Source of the DNA: Lachnospiraceae bacterium
GTDB taxonomy: Bacteria; Bacillota; Clostridia; Lachnospirales; Lachnospiraceae
Assembly: GCA_022483465.1 (NCBI GenBank)
Contig: JAKVNF010000002.1
Span: 372,001 to 436,000, forward strand
DNA length: 64,000 nt
Direction of reading: 5' to 3'
Shown: positions 17,473 through 26,508 of the stretch, one piece after another
Layout: the number at the start of each line of letters is the position of its first letter
Numbering within the stretch: position 1 is the first letter of the stretch
Notes under the pieces: generated by a model
What the model saw: the letters and a program-made list of their open reading frames with translations, nothing else
Told to the model about the DNA's origin: nothing
Databases searched by the model: none
Program-made: the position numbers and the translations under genes

Positions 17473-18669
17473 ATGGCTGTCAAAAAGAAGAACAAACCAA
17501 AATCATCAAATACAGACGTCTACTACATCTGCTATAAAGACGAAATTGTCCCTACCGCCGATCAGCGCAGCTTTATTCGTTTCAATTTTGGCGCCAAACG
17601 GTGGCTCAAAAACCGCATGCTGGAAGATGACCTGTTCATGTACAACGAAATGGGGATACATCTCCATAACACTCCTGCGGATTATAAAGACCAGGAAGAG
17701 TGCCCGTGGCTGAAGCAGGCTGACTCGCTTGCACTTGCAAATGCTCAGCTCGAATATGAACAGTCGTGGACCAATTTCTACGAAGGAAGAGCCGAAATGC
17801 CTCGCTTCCATAGCAAGCACGAAGCGCAATCCTACACAACAAACGTTGTCAGCAATGGAGGACACTCCAATCTTACCTATGATGAAAGCACCGGATTGTT
17901 GAAAATTCCAAAGCTGAAAACGCTCATCAAGCTGAAGCTGCACCGCAAAATCAAAAAAGGCGGCGTTCTCAAATCAGCTACCGTCTCCATGGACCGCAAT
18001 GAGAGATTTTTCGTATCACTCAAGTACGAATACAAGGAACCCAAAGCTGCTCCATCTGCAAACACGCATACTGATAACCAAGGTATCCGTGCCATCGGAT
18101 TGGACATGTCATTGGAGCACTTGTATGTGGACAGCAATGGTGACACTGCAGAGTTTCCACGGTTTTATTGTCAGCAGGAAGAGAAACTTGCAAAACTTCA
18201 GCATGTGCTGTCAGGTATGAAACGCGGATCAAAGCGCTACGAGCGTCAGAAGCACAAAATCGCAAAGCTGCATGAAAAAATAGCGGCACAAAGGCGGGAT
18301 TTTCTGGACAAACTGTCCTATAACCTCGCATATCATTATGACGTGATCTGCATTGAAGACCTGAACATGCATGCCATGGCACAAAGCCTTCATCTTGGCA
18401 AATCTGTTATGGATGTAGGCTGGGGCATGTTTACACGCATGCTGGAATACAAATGCAAGCGTTTTGGGCATACACTTGTCAAAATCGACCAATGGTATGC
18501 ATCATCCAAAACATGCTGCCATTGCGGTGCAAAGAAAGATGATCTGGCACTAAGTGATCGTTTGTATATCTGTCCTGTCTGCGGCAATATCATCGATCGT
18601 GACTGGCAGGCAGCAATCAACATCAAAGAGGAAGGTCTGCGGCTTTATCATCAAGAGCAAGCCGCATAA
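17473..18669 (+). CDS. tnpB: RNA-guided endonuclease TnpB (IS605-type)
   Basis: 398 aa from ATG 17473 (an upstream in-frame TTG at 17467 is possible). RuvC residues are all present: D211 (IGLDMSLEH), E295 (ICIEDLNM) and D377 (DRDWQAAIN). A four-cysteine zinc finger lies between the last two (CCHCGAKKDD...ICPVCGN). TnpB proteins cut DNA next to the TAM, guided by an omega-RNA read from the element's right end, and help retain the element. Nothing suggests inactivation. Confidence 0.95.
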   Translation: MAVKKKNKPKSSNTDVYYICYKDEIVPTADQRSFIRFNFGAKRWLKNRMLEDDLFMYNEMGIHLHNTPADYKDQEECPWLKQADSLALANAQLEYEQSWTNFYEGRAEMPRFHSKHEAQSYTTNVVSNGGHSNLTYDESTGLLKIPKLKTLIKLKLHRKIKKGGVLKSATVSMDRNERFFVSLKYEYKEPKAAPSANTHTDNQGIRAIGLDMSLEHLYVDSNGDTAEFPRFYCQQEEKLAKLQHVLSGMKRGSKRYERQKHKIAKLHEKIAAQRRDFLDKLSYNLAYHYDVICIEDLNMHAMAQSLHLGKSVMDVGWGMFTRMLEYKCKRFGHTLVKIDQWYASSKTCCHCGAKKDDLALSDRLYICPVCGNIIDRDWQAAINIKEEGLRLYHQEQAA

Positions 18670-18872
18670 CCATATAGAAACATCAATCGCCGTGACTGCC
18701 CGCGAAAGCGGTGAATAGAGAAGCAACGGCGCACCAACCATCCGGTTCGGATGGGGCTAGGCCCCAGATTTCCGGCGCATCACAGCCATCTGTGTATAAG
18801 ACACCGTTGAAGGCAACTCAAATGAGGTGGAAAAACCACCGAAGCCCGCAGTTTTAACTGCGGGTAGTTCAC
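18670..18872 (+). ncRNA. Probable omega-RNA scaffold at the right end of the IS605-type element
   Basis: The 200 nt after the tnpB stop fold into successive short hairpins: CCATCCG/CGGATGG, GGTGG/CCACC (18832-18843 area) and the terminal CCCGCAGTT/AACTGCGGG. In known TnpB systems the guide is the host sequence directly after the right end; here that would start ACCTCTCGGGTTTTCG at 18873. The 5' boundary, which usually lies inside tnpB, is unknown. Confidence 0.6.
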
Positions 18873-21800
18873 ACCTCTCGGGTTTTCGCTCCTACAACGA
18901 CGACTGCGGTTTTACCTCGGGGAACGATCTCCTTCGGGAGTTCGGCGCCCTCGCCCGGGAGGTCTTTGGGACCGACCTGGTAACCCGAATCTACGCGGAC
19001 CAGTTCGCGGTCTTCTACGAGGGGGAGGACATCGCGGAGAAGGTCACCCAGCTCCACCGGCAGGCCCTGCAGCTGCGCAAAAATTTCTCCGTCTGGATGA
19101 ACGCCGGCGCCTACTTCGCCGGGACCCTCTCGGCGTCCACCTACAGCTTTGCGGTGGACTATGCCAAGGCCGCCTGCGACCTGATCCCGGACGATGGGCG
19201 GCAGTACTTCAAGATCTACACCGATGAGCTTCGGCGGAGCCTCGCAAGGCGCCGCTACATCACCACCCACGTGGACGAGGCGATCGAGCGGGGCTGGCTT
19301 AGGCTGTACTTTCAGCCCATCGTGCGGGCCCTGACCGGGCACGTCGCGGGATTTGAGGCGCTGGCCAGATGGGTCGACCCGACCTTTGGCATGATCTCCC
19401 CGGGGGAGTTTGTGCCTGCCCTCGAGCAGAAGAACCTCTCCTGGAAGCTCGCCCTGTTTGTCATCGAGGAGACTGCCGCCACCGTCAGCCGCATGCTGCA
19501 GAGCGGGCAGACCACCGTGCCGATCTCCTTCAACCTCTCCCCGCGGGACTTCGACGCCATCGATCCCTTTGAGGAGCTGGAGCAGGTGATGACCCGCTAC
19601 CGGGTGCCCCGGGACAAGATCTGCATCGAGATCACCGAGTCCACGGCGATGCAGCACCCGGACCGGATCCGGCGCGTCATCGGCCAGTTCCACGACGCGG
19701 GCTATCAGGTCTGGATGGACGACTTCGGCTCCGCCTACTCCTCCCTGAACGCGCTGAAGGACTTCGACTTCGACGTGATCAAGCTGGACATGGTCTTCAT
19801 GCAGAACCTCTCCGCCAAGTCCAAGCGGATCATCGAGAGCTGCATCCACATGGCCGACGAGATCGGTGTCCGCACCCTCTGCGAGGGGGCGGAGCGAAAG
19901 GACCAGGCGGACTTTCTGCGAAGCTGCGGCTGCGGAAGGATCCAGGGCTACTACTACAGCAGACCACTCCCCCTTTGCGACATCCGGACCGGCATCGCGA
20001 CGGGGCGGTTTGTCCTGGAGCACCCCGCGGAGGCGGCGCTCTACGACGCCCTGCAGGGCACCATGCCGGAGCAGGGGAGTCCCTTCGGGATCTTTTCCCG
20101 AAAGGACGGGGCGCTTCGCCCGCTGTCCCTCTCGGCGCGCTTTGCAAGACAGGCGAAAAAGCTCGGCTGGAAGAACCCGGCGCGGCTCCTGCCGCTCTCG
20201 GGGTCGGAGTCTGCCTTTTCTAGGCGGATCCTCGAGGCCGCAGAGCTCTCCCAGAACAACAAGGCCCCCGAGGAACTGACCTTCTTTGGGGGCGGCCGGT
20301 GCGTGCTGCTTGGCACCACCTTTCTGGGACAGGCGGACGGGGAGTCCCTCATCCTGATTCGGCTCCAGGATCTGCCAAGACGGGGCACCGCCTCCCAGGA
20401 GACCGCAAGGGATCGAATGCAGGAGGCCCTGCTCTCCATCTGTGAGAGCTTCTACCGGGTGCTGCCCGAGCAGAACCGCATCGAGGTCATCAAAAGCGGC
20501 GCCCCCGGGGAGCTCCCGGGCGCAACGCTTCCCCTCTCGGAGGAGATGTTCGGCGCGCGGCTCTTCTGGCAGGACCGGGCGGCGTTTGCAGACTTTTTCT
20601 CAAGGGATTCCCTCTATCCCGCACTGGCAGCAGAAAAGGGGCCGGTGGCCGGCACCTTCCGGTTCCTCTCTCCGGACGGGACGCTCTCGAAAAAGACGAT
20701 CCTCGTGCTGCACTCCGAGGAGCTCCCGGTGCGGGAGTTCTTCCTTGCCCTCGTCCCCGCCATCCGGGAAGAAGCTCCGGCCAAGGAAGAAACCGCGCGT
20801 GCTGGCACAAAGGAGGCAGCGCTTCTTGCGGCCCTCCTTGGCCCCTCCGGGGCGTCCTGCTACTGGGCAGACGGGGCGGGTCGGATTCTCGGCGCCTCCT
20901 TGGCCTTCCTCGCCAGGGTCGGAAAGACCGAAAAGGAGCTCATCGGCACAAGGCAGGATAACCTCCCCGTCCTCTCCGAGGACGGGGCACTGGAAAAGGC
21001 CGGAAAGCGGGTCCTGTCGGGACAGGTCCCTGCGGCCCGGGTCCCGGTGGAGCTCCTGCGGGCGGGCCTGCCCGTCCCCGCAAGCGCTGCGGTTCTCTTT
21101 TTGCCCGGCAGGGCGGGAGAGAGCGCCGGCACCCTGACCCTTCTCGAGGAGAACAATGCGCCGCGCCCTGCCAGCATCCCCCAGACCCGGGTGGAGGGCG
21201 CAGGGAGCTTCTTTACCGGGATCGAGGCCATGGAGTCCCGCTACCGGCGGGATGGGAGAGACTACTGCGTCGGGGTCTTTCTCCTCGGCAGCTACTGGAA
21301 GATCCGCGCCTCCTTCGGGCAGGCCTCCGCGGAGGCGCTGGCAGAGCGGGCAGGTGCCCTGCTTGCTGCCGCCGTCCCCGGCACCTGCCTGGTGCGCAGA
21401 ATCAGCAGCGACAGCTTTTATCTTCTCGAGGAGAGCAGCGATGTGCCCCGGCTTGGCAGCATCCTGGAGGGCGTCTCCGGCAAGCTCCTCGGGGTATCCC
21501 GGTACGGGGCCTTTCAGGGCGGCGTGATCTGCCGCTTTGGGTGCGCGGCAAGGCAGGAGAGCGCCAATTACTTCCGAACCCTCGAGCTTGCGGCCTCCCG
21601 CGCCTCGCTCCCCGGGATCTCCTACAGTACCCAGGCGCAGCGCCACGTCAACGCCGAACTCACGGCAAGCCCTGCGGAGGAGCCGCTTGTCCTTACCGGG
21701 GAGCAGTTCCGCTCCCGGCAGTCGGTGCTGCGGCGGGTCTTTGACATCGTCCGGACCGTGGATCCCAGAACGCGCAAGGTCCTCGTGTACGCGAAGGACG

Positions 21801-22537
21801 GCCGCCATGAGGAGGAGGGCCAGAGCTGCTACGACTTCTGGCAGCAGGGCCAGGCCTGCATCAACTGCATCTCCTCCAAGGCCTACCAGGAGAAGACGTC
21901 CCTGGCAAAGCTCGAGTTTCTCAACACCTCGATGTTTGTCGTGATCTCCCGCTACCTGGAGGTGGACGGGCGGGGTCTCGTGCTCGAGCTCATCAAGCAG
22001 CTGACCGCCTAGAGCTATCTGGACCAGAACGAGCACGAAGTGCTCCTGCGCGCCCTGACCGCAAGCCGCAACTTCCTCTACGAGGACACCCTGACGGGCG
22101 CCCACAACCAGCGCTACTACGAGGAGCTCCTCTCCGGGCAGACGGCCTGCGCCGCGGCCCTGATCGAACTCACCAACCGGCACGAGATCGCGGACAAGTA
22201 CGGCCCGGAGGCGACAGAGGAGGCCCTGACCCGGGAGATCGGCGCGGCGCTCTCCTGCGTGCGCTCCGACGACCTGGTGGTGCCGGGGGACGGTTTCCTT
22301 CTCCTCACCTTCACCTCGATCCTGCCGGAGACCTTCCGCCCGCGGCTCCTGCTCTTACACCGGAGCATCCGGGACGCCTCCTCGGACCGCTTCCCGGCGC
22401 TATCCCTGTGCCCGGCGATCGGCGGCGTCTGCCAAAAGGACAAGGTGAGCCGCCTCGTCGCCAGGGCAAAGGAGGCTCTTGCCATGGCAAAAGAGCAGGA
22501 TCCTGCGGTCTGTGTCCTGGAGGAGTCTGCGAATTAG
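18873..22537 (+). pseudogene. Remainder of the PAS-GGDEF-EAL-PAS-GGDEF signalling protein, with in-frame TAG
   Basis: Continuing the frame from the N-terminal fragment: a degenerate GGDEF (IYADQFAVF where GGDEF should be), then a complete EAL domain with FEALARW, NLSPRDF, ITES, MDDFGSAYSSL, VIKLD, LCEGAE and QGYYYSRP, so phosphodiesterase residues are present. Next come PAS-like and a second degenerate GGDEF region (about 20.8-21.7 kb). A Cys-containing PAS-type domain follows (CYDFWQQGQACINCIS). TAG at 22010-22012 interrupts the frame, which then continues without a break to 22537 as a third GGDEF-like domain (EDTLTGAHNQRYYEELL) whose active-site loop is VPGDGF. An internal ATG at 18827 within the element could express the EAL part. 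Function would be c-di-GMP turnover or binding. Confidence 0.85.
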
Positions 22538-22590
22538 CCAAGTAAACTCAGTTTTTTGGTAAAATTTTCGTGCACTATCTACAAAGGCTT

Positions 22591-22618
22591 TTGCATTTTC
22601 CGGAGAAAACAGTATAAT
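22591..22618 (+). promoter_or_regulatory. Promoter for the cytidylate-kinase-like gene
   Basis: -35 TTGCAT (22591-22596), 16-bp spacer, -10 TATAAT (22613-22618). A hairpin TCCCCGG...CCGGGGA lies in the leader just before the GAAGGAGG ribosome site. Confidence 0.72.
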
Positions 22619-22672
22619 AGGGGTACAGCAGATCTCCCCGGCAGGTCCATCCGGGGAACAGAAGGAGGCCGT

Positions 22673-23311
22673 ATGAACACACTGATTACCATAGGACGTC
22701 AATTTGGCTCCGGCGGACGAGAGATCGGAGAGAAGGTCGCCGCACATTACGGGATTCCCTACTACGATAAGGAACTGATCACCAAGGCGGCAGCCAATTC
22801 CGAGTTCTGCAAGGAGATGATCCAGCAGCACGACGAGGCGCCCACCAATTCCTTCCTCTACAACCTGGTCATGGACACCTATTCCTTTGGCTACAATGCC
22901 TCCAATTTCGTGGACATGCCCATCAGTCAGAAGGTATTCCTGGCGCAGTTTGACACGATCAAGCAGCTGGCCAAGGAGGGCCCTGTGGTCTTCATCGGCC
23001 GCTGTGCCGACAGCGCCCTGCAGGATTTCCCGAATGTCATCAACCTGTTTATCTACGCGGATGACAGCTATCGGATCCACGAGATCATGCACCGGTACCC
23101 GGACATCACCACCGAGCAGAAGGCCCGGGACTTCATGAACAAGAAGGACCGCCAGCGCCAGAGCTACTACAACTACTACTCCAGCAAGAAGTGGGGCGCG
23201 GCGAACACCTATGACGCCTGCCTGAGCACGAGCCTTCTGGGCATGGACGGCACGGCGGAGTTGATCATCCAGCTGATCGACGACTTCGAGAAAAAGAGAA
23301 GCCTGAAATAA
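22673..23311 (+). CDS. Cytidylate kinase-like family protein
   Basis: 212 aa matching the cytidylate-kinase-like family (PF13189): TIGRQFGSGGREIGEKVAAHYGI contains the P-loop, PYYDKELI follows, then VFIGRCADSAL and an Arg-rich lid (KDRQRQSYYNYYSSKKWG). Such proteins are common in Clostridia beside genuine cmk; their substrate is not established, so I would not call it CMP kinase. ATG 22673 is chosen for the GAAGGAGG site; the longer frame upstream overlaps the promoter. Confidence 0.87.
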   Translation: MNTLITIGRQFGSGGREIGEKVAAHYGIPYYDKELITKAAANSEFCKEMIQQHDEAPTNSFLYNLVMDTYSFGYNASNFVDMPISQKVFLAQFDTIKQLAKEGPVVFIGRCADSALQDFPNVINLFIYADDSYRIHEIMHRYPDITTEQKARDFMNKKDRQRQSYYNYYSSKKWGAANTYDACLSTSLLGMDGTAELIIQLIDDFEKKRSLK

Positions 23312-23365
23312 GCGCCGCATGTCGCGCCGGGGCGGGATCTGCCCCCTGCCGCACGTCATTGCAGC

Positions 23366-23407
23366 TTGCACGGGCACAGAGTCCATCGTATGATGGTCCC
23401 TGTGTCC
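23366..23407 (+). promoter_or_regulatory. Promoter overlapped by a long dyad, upstream of DUF4317
   Basis: -35 TTGCAC (23366-23371), 17-bp spacer, -10 TATGAT (23389-23394). The spacer and -10 lie inside an imperfect palindrome: GGGCACAGAGTCCATC (23372-23387) against GATGGTCCCTGTGTCC (23392-23407). It could be an operator or a transcript hairpin. Confidence 0.6.
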
Positions 23408-23438
23408 GTTTGTGTTGGGAAGAAATCAGGAGTGAACG

Positions 23439-24671
23439 ATGGATAAAAAAGCAGCAGCAGAAGTGAGAAAACAGCTGACAAGAGAGCACTGTGCGATCGA
23501 CAGGATCACCGGCGTCTTTGTGGACGAGGACGGGAGCGTCATCGCCGACCTCAAGGTGACGTTTGGGGCCCTGCAGGATGAGGAGCTCGAGAAGTACTGT
23601 GAGATCTTCAAGAAGGTCCTCTCGGGAAAGTTCGGCCGCAACCTCTTCAACCTCTCCTTCCCGCTGCAGGAGGAGGAGACCGGCGGCAAGCAGTGGGAAT
23701 GGTATCAGCTCCTGCGCTCTGGCCTTGACAACGAGGAGGTGGCAAAGGAGTTTCTCGGCAAGATCCAGGAGAACTACAACCAGGCGGGGCGGCATCTGAT
23801 CCTGCTCGCCCACGGCGCCTACGACATCCCGGGCAGGGCCTCGGACGGCACCGAGATGGAGGATGCCAGCGACGACGTCTACCAGTTCCTGGTGGCCGCG
23901 ATCTGTCCCGTGGTGGAGGTGAAGGAGGGTCTCTGCTATGACGCGGAGACCATGACCTTCCTCAACAAGAGATCGGACCTCGGCGTCCAGCTCCCCGTGC
24001 AGGGCTTTTTGTTCCCCGCCTACAACGACAGGACGCCGGACATCCACGAGCTTTTGTACTACACGAAGAAGGAGGACGAGCGCCACGAGGAGCTTCTGGA
24101 CGGCCTTGTGGGCGAGGCCGTGGAGGTCCCCGAGGGGGAGAAGGCCCAGAAGGAGCTCTTCACCCAGGTGGTGGAGCAGACCCTCGGGAGAAGCTGCGAT
24201 TTTGAGAACGTCAAGGCCGTCAACGAGAGCCTGAACCAGATGATCAAGCAGGACGCGGACGAGGGCGGTGAGGAGGCAGGCGATGCCCCCCTCGAACTCG
24301 GAAAGACCGAAATTCGGCGGGTCCTCGAAAACAGCGGCGCCCCGCAGGAGGCCATGGCCCACTTCGAGGAGCACTACGACGAGATCATCGGAGAGGGCAA
24401 GACGCTCAGCGCCGAGAACATCGCGGCGGGCTCGACAATCCAGCTCAAGTCCCCCTCGATCAAGATCCAGGTCAAGAGCGAGATGAGCTCTCTCATCTCG
24501 ACCCGGCTGATCGACGGCCAGGAGTACATCTGCATCCCGGTGCAGGACGACATCGAATTGAACGGCGTGCGGCTTCTGACCACGAAGCTCGGGGACGGCA
24601 CCGAGGATCCGGACTCGGCCCCCTTTGACGAGGGCGATGCGCCAAAGGCGGATCTTCGCCTGAACCTGTAA
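23439..24671 (+). CDS. DUF4317 domain-containing protein
   Basis: 410 aa, the full length of the DUF4317 family found mostly in Clostridia. Conserved-looking parts are the N-terminal RKQLTREHCAIDRITGVFVD, LILLAHGAYDIPGR and the acidic linker near 255-265. No catalytic motif, signal peptide or membrane helix is visible, so it is a soluble protein of unknown function. It is followed 13 bp later by the nucleotide hydrolase gene, so the three genes up to 25649 are probably one unit. Confidence 0.88.
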   Translation: MDKKAAAEVRKQLTREHCAIDRITGVFVDEDGSVIADLKVTFGALQDEELEKYCEIFKKVLSGKFGRNLFNLSFPLQEEETGGKQWEWYQLLRSGLDNEEVAKEFLGKIQENYNQAGRHLILLAHGAYDIPGRASDGTEMEDASDDVYQFLVAAICPVVEVKEGLCYDAETMTFLNKRSDLGVQLPVQGFLFPAYNDRTPDIHELLYYTKKEDERHEELLDGLVGEAVEVPEGEKAQKELFTQVVEQTLGRSCDFENVKAVNESLNQMIKQDADEGGEEAGDAPLELGKTEIRRVLENSGAPQEAMAHFEEHYDEIIGEGKTLSAENIAAGSTIQLKSPSIKIQVKSEMSSLISTRLIDGQEYICIPVQDDIELNGVRLLTTKLGDGTEDPDSAPFDEGDAPKADLRLNL

Positions 24672-24684
24672 GACGGAGGGGAAC

Positions 24685-25110
24685 ATGGAACGGCCAAAGA
24701 TCTACTTTGCGGGATCGATCCGGGGCGGGCGGGATGACGCCGCCCTCTACCGGGAGATCATCGCGCGGTGCAATGCGGTGGGGGAGGTCCTCACCGAGCA
24801 CGTGGGGGACCTCTCCAAGTCCTCCCTGGAGGGAACTACGGGGAGCGATGCCGCGATCTACGAGGACGACACGAGAAAGCTTGTCGCCGCGGACCTTGTG
24901 ATCGCCGAGGCGACCTGCCCCTCCCTGGGGGTGGGGTATGAGCTCGCCTTCGCGGAGGCGCACGGGGTCCCCTGCCACGTCTTCTACGACAAAAGCAGAG
25001 CTCATCTCTCCGCCATGATCCAGGGGGATCCCTACTTCCACGTGATCCCCTATGAGACGAAAGAGGCGCTCTTTGCGGCGCTGGCGTGTGTACTGGGAGG
25101 AGCATCATGA
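24685..25110 (+). CDS. Nucleoside 2-deoxyribosyltransferase family protein, DNPH1/RCL-like
   Basis: 141 aa. IYFAGSIRGGRDD, TEHVGDLS, and ATCPSLGVGYELAFAEA closely match DNPH1 (RCL), which hydrolyses the N-glycosidic bond of 2'-deoxynucleoside 5'-monophosphates; the catalytic Glu would be in GVGYELAFAEA. The short length fits this subgroup better than classical nucleoside deoxyribosyltransferases. A role in clearing abnormal deoxynucleotides fits the NUDIX neighbour, which it overlaps by 4 bp. GGAGGGG precedes ATG. Confidence 0.85.
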   Translation: MERPKIYFAGSIRGGRDDAALYREIIARCNAVGEVLTEHVGDLSKSSLEGTTGSDAAIYEDDTRKLVAADLVIAEATCPSLGVGYELAFAEAHGVPCHVFYDKSRAHLSAMIQGDPYFHVIPYETKEALFAALACVLGGAS

Positions 25111-25649
25111 AGCACGCGCTGACCCTCCTTTCCCGGCAGGTAAAAGCCTCCGGCTCGATCGTGGACCTCTGCGAGGACCGGGTCCTTCTCCCCGATGGGA
25201 AGGTGGAATCCTGGGACTTTGTCCACCACAAGAAGGGGTGCGGCGCCGCCGTGGTGCCGGTCCTTCCGGACGGGCGGATCCTCCTCGTCACACAGTTTCG
25301 CCCAGCGGTGGGAGAGGAGATGCTCGAGCTCCCGGCAGGCGGAAAAGATCCCGCCGATGCCTCTTTATTGGAGACCGCAAGGCGGGAGCTTCTCGAGGAG
25401 ACCGGGTACACCGCGGATGCCTTTTACTTTCTCTGCAGGGCCCGGACTGCCGTTGCCTGGTGCAACGAGTACACCGAGGTATACCTTGCCAGGGACATCC
25501 GGAAGGTCCAGGCTCCGCACCTCGACGAGGCAGAGGACATCCGCCGGGATTTTTATGCGAAAGAGGAGCTCCTGTCCCGGATTCAGTCGGGGGCCCTCAC
25601 CGACGCGAAGACCATCGCCGGCCTCTGCGCTTACTTTTCGATGATGTGA
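25107..25649 (+). CDS. NUDIX hydrolase, ADP-ribose pyrophosphatase-like
   Basis: 180 aa. The NUDIX box region runs from AGGKDPADAS to RRELLEETGYTAD; RE, EE and GY are in place, but the first Glu of the canonical box appears replaced by Ala, so catalysis may be altered. Upstream WDFVHHKKGCGAAVVPVLPDGRILLVTQFRPAV is typical of ADP-ribose pyrophosphatases. ATG 25107, within ATGA overlap of the preceding gene and with GGAGGAG upstream, is preferred to GTG 25086. Confidence 0.87.
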   Translation: MKHALTLLSRQVKASGSIVDLCEDRVLLPDGKVESWDFVHHKKGCGAAVVPVLPDGRILLVTQFRPAVGEEMLELPAGGKDPADASLLETARRELLEETGYTADAFYFLCRARTAVAWCNEYTEVYLARDIRKVQAPHLDEAEDIRRDFYAKEELLSRIQSGALTDAKTIAGLCAYFSMM

Positions 25650-25655
25650 GACAGG

Positions 25656-25689
25656 CGGCACGCGAAGAAGTTTTCTTAGCGTGCCGTTT
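25656..25689 (+). terminator. Terminator after the NUDIX gene
   Basis: CGGCACGC (25656-25663) pairs with GCGTGCCG (25679-25686) around a 15-nt loop; TTT and a further T-rich run follow. Confidence 0.7.
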
Positions 25690-25733
25690 GCGCTTTTGCC
25701 GCAACGGGCGGGGAGTGAGGTGATCTTCAGATA

Positions 25734-25783
25734 TTTATAAACAATTCGTAAAGTTTATAAACAGAGAAGAAAACCTGTATAAA
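25734..25783 (+). promoter_or_regulatory. Candidate activator-dependent promoter of the cstA gene
   Basis: TTTATAAACA occurs twice, at 25734-25743 and 25754-25763, exactly 20 bp apart. The second copy covers the -35 position of a -10 TATAAA at 25778-25783 (17-bp spacer from TTATAA). The original cstA start codon ATG (25929) with AAGGAGGG lies 145 bp downstream. Such same-face direct repeats resemble LytTR-type response regulator sites, which control CstA/BtsT transporters in other bacteria; that link is inference. The rest of 25790-25920 is AT-rich leader with no gene seen. Confidence 0.55.
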
Positions 25784-26027
25784 AATCCGGTAGGAATTTC
25801 AGCGTAATGCCGCTATCTTTTGGCAACCCCATGTTTTATGATACGTATGACGAAAGCAGTGCGATTCTGCAGGCGCATTTTCGTCAGAATTTACAAAATG
25901 TTTCCTTATGCAGAAGGAGGGTTTCCAAATGATTAGGATCTGCGCGTAAATGAAACAGATCTTAATCCCCCAGCGGAGCTGGGGGAGTGACAGAAGCCCG
26001 TGGCGGCAAGCGGAGTAACAAAAAACA

Positions 26028-26081
26028 GCCTCCGCTGTACAATGAAGTAGGTCTAGCAAACCACTTCAAGACAGCGGAGGC
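26028..26081 (+). promoter_or_regulatory. IS200 tnpA leader hairpin hiding the ribosome binding site
   Basis: GCCTCCGCTGT (26028-26038) pairs perfectly with ACAGCGGAGGC (26071-26081), and TGAAGT (26043-26048) with ACTTCA (26063-26068), leaving a 14-nt loop. The Shine-Dalgarno GGAGG (26076-26080) for ATG 26086 is inside the 3' arm. The loop sequence GGTCTAGCAAACC (26050-26062) is the exact reverse complement of 26554-26566 after the gene. Confidence 0.8.
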
Positions 26082-26085
26082 GCCC

Positions 26086-26508
26086 ATGGACGATTTGAGT
26101 TTAGCACACAGTCGATATAACTGCACATATCATATAGTGTTCATTCCGAAGTATAGACGAAAAGTAATGTTCGGGGAGCTGCGGAAGGAAATAGGCGAAA
26201 TTATAGGGAAGGTCTGCAAGATGGAAGGAGTCACGATTATCAAAGCGGCCACCTTGCCTGATCATGTACATATGTATGTGTCGATCCCACCGAAAATGAG
26301 TGTGGCAAAGGTAGTTGGCCGCATCAAAGGAAAAAGTTCTCTCATGATCTTCGACAAGCATCCAGAATATCGCCAAAGATACGACAGACATTTCTGGGCA
26401 AGAGGCTACTATTGCGAAACGGTGGGAAATGTCAATGAAGAGACAATCAAGAAGTATATTGCAGAACAGTACGAAAGGGATCGACTGGAAGGAGATCCCG
26501 AAAAGTAG
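26086..26508 (+). CDS. tnpA: IS200/IS605-family Y1 transposase TnpA
   Basis: 140-aa HUH transposase, complete: H60-V-H62 (LPDHVHMYV) and probable catalytic Y124 (IKKYIAEQ). It differs clearly from the TnpA encoded at 17060, so the two elements are separate lineages. ATG 26086 fits the family N-terminus (SRYNCTYHIVFIPKYRRKV); a longer upstream frame reads through the leader hairpin and is not credible. Confidence 0.95.
   Translation: MDDLSLAHSRYNCTYHIVFIPKYRRKVMFGELRKEIGEIIGKVCKMEGVTIIKAATLPDHVHMYVSIPPKMSVAKVVGRIKGKSSLMIFDKHPEYRQRYDRHFWARGYYCETVGNVNEETIKKYIAEQYERDRLEGDPEK

Larger units (their letters stand above)
16917..18872 (+). mobile_element. IS200/IS605-family element with tnpA and tnpB
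   Basis: 1956 bp, a multiple of three, with no terminal inverted repeats and no target duplication, as expected for single-strand transposition. The left end has a hairpin TCTCGGCAAT/ATTGCCGAGA (16933-16955). The right end has CCCGCAGTT/AACTGCGGG (18845-18864) followed by TAGTTCAC. The host base run TTTAA (16912-16916) abuts the left end and is the likely target motif and TnpB TAM. Boundaries come from reconstructing the interrupted host frame and are good to a base or two. Confidence 0.88.

Noticed and set aside
18827-18872. ATG 18827 as the true start of the EAL protein
   Set aside because: It lies inside the right end of the IS605-type element and its codons are the omega-RNA hairpin. The natural frame comes from the fragment at 16460. 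Fortuitous expression is possible but not the native gene.
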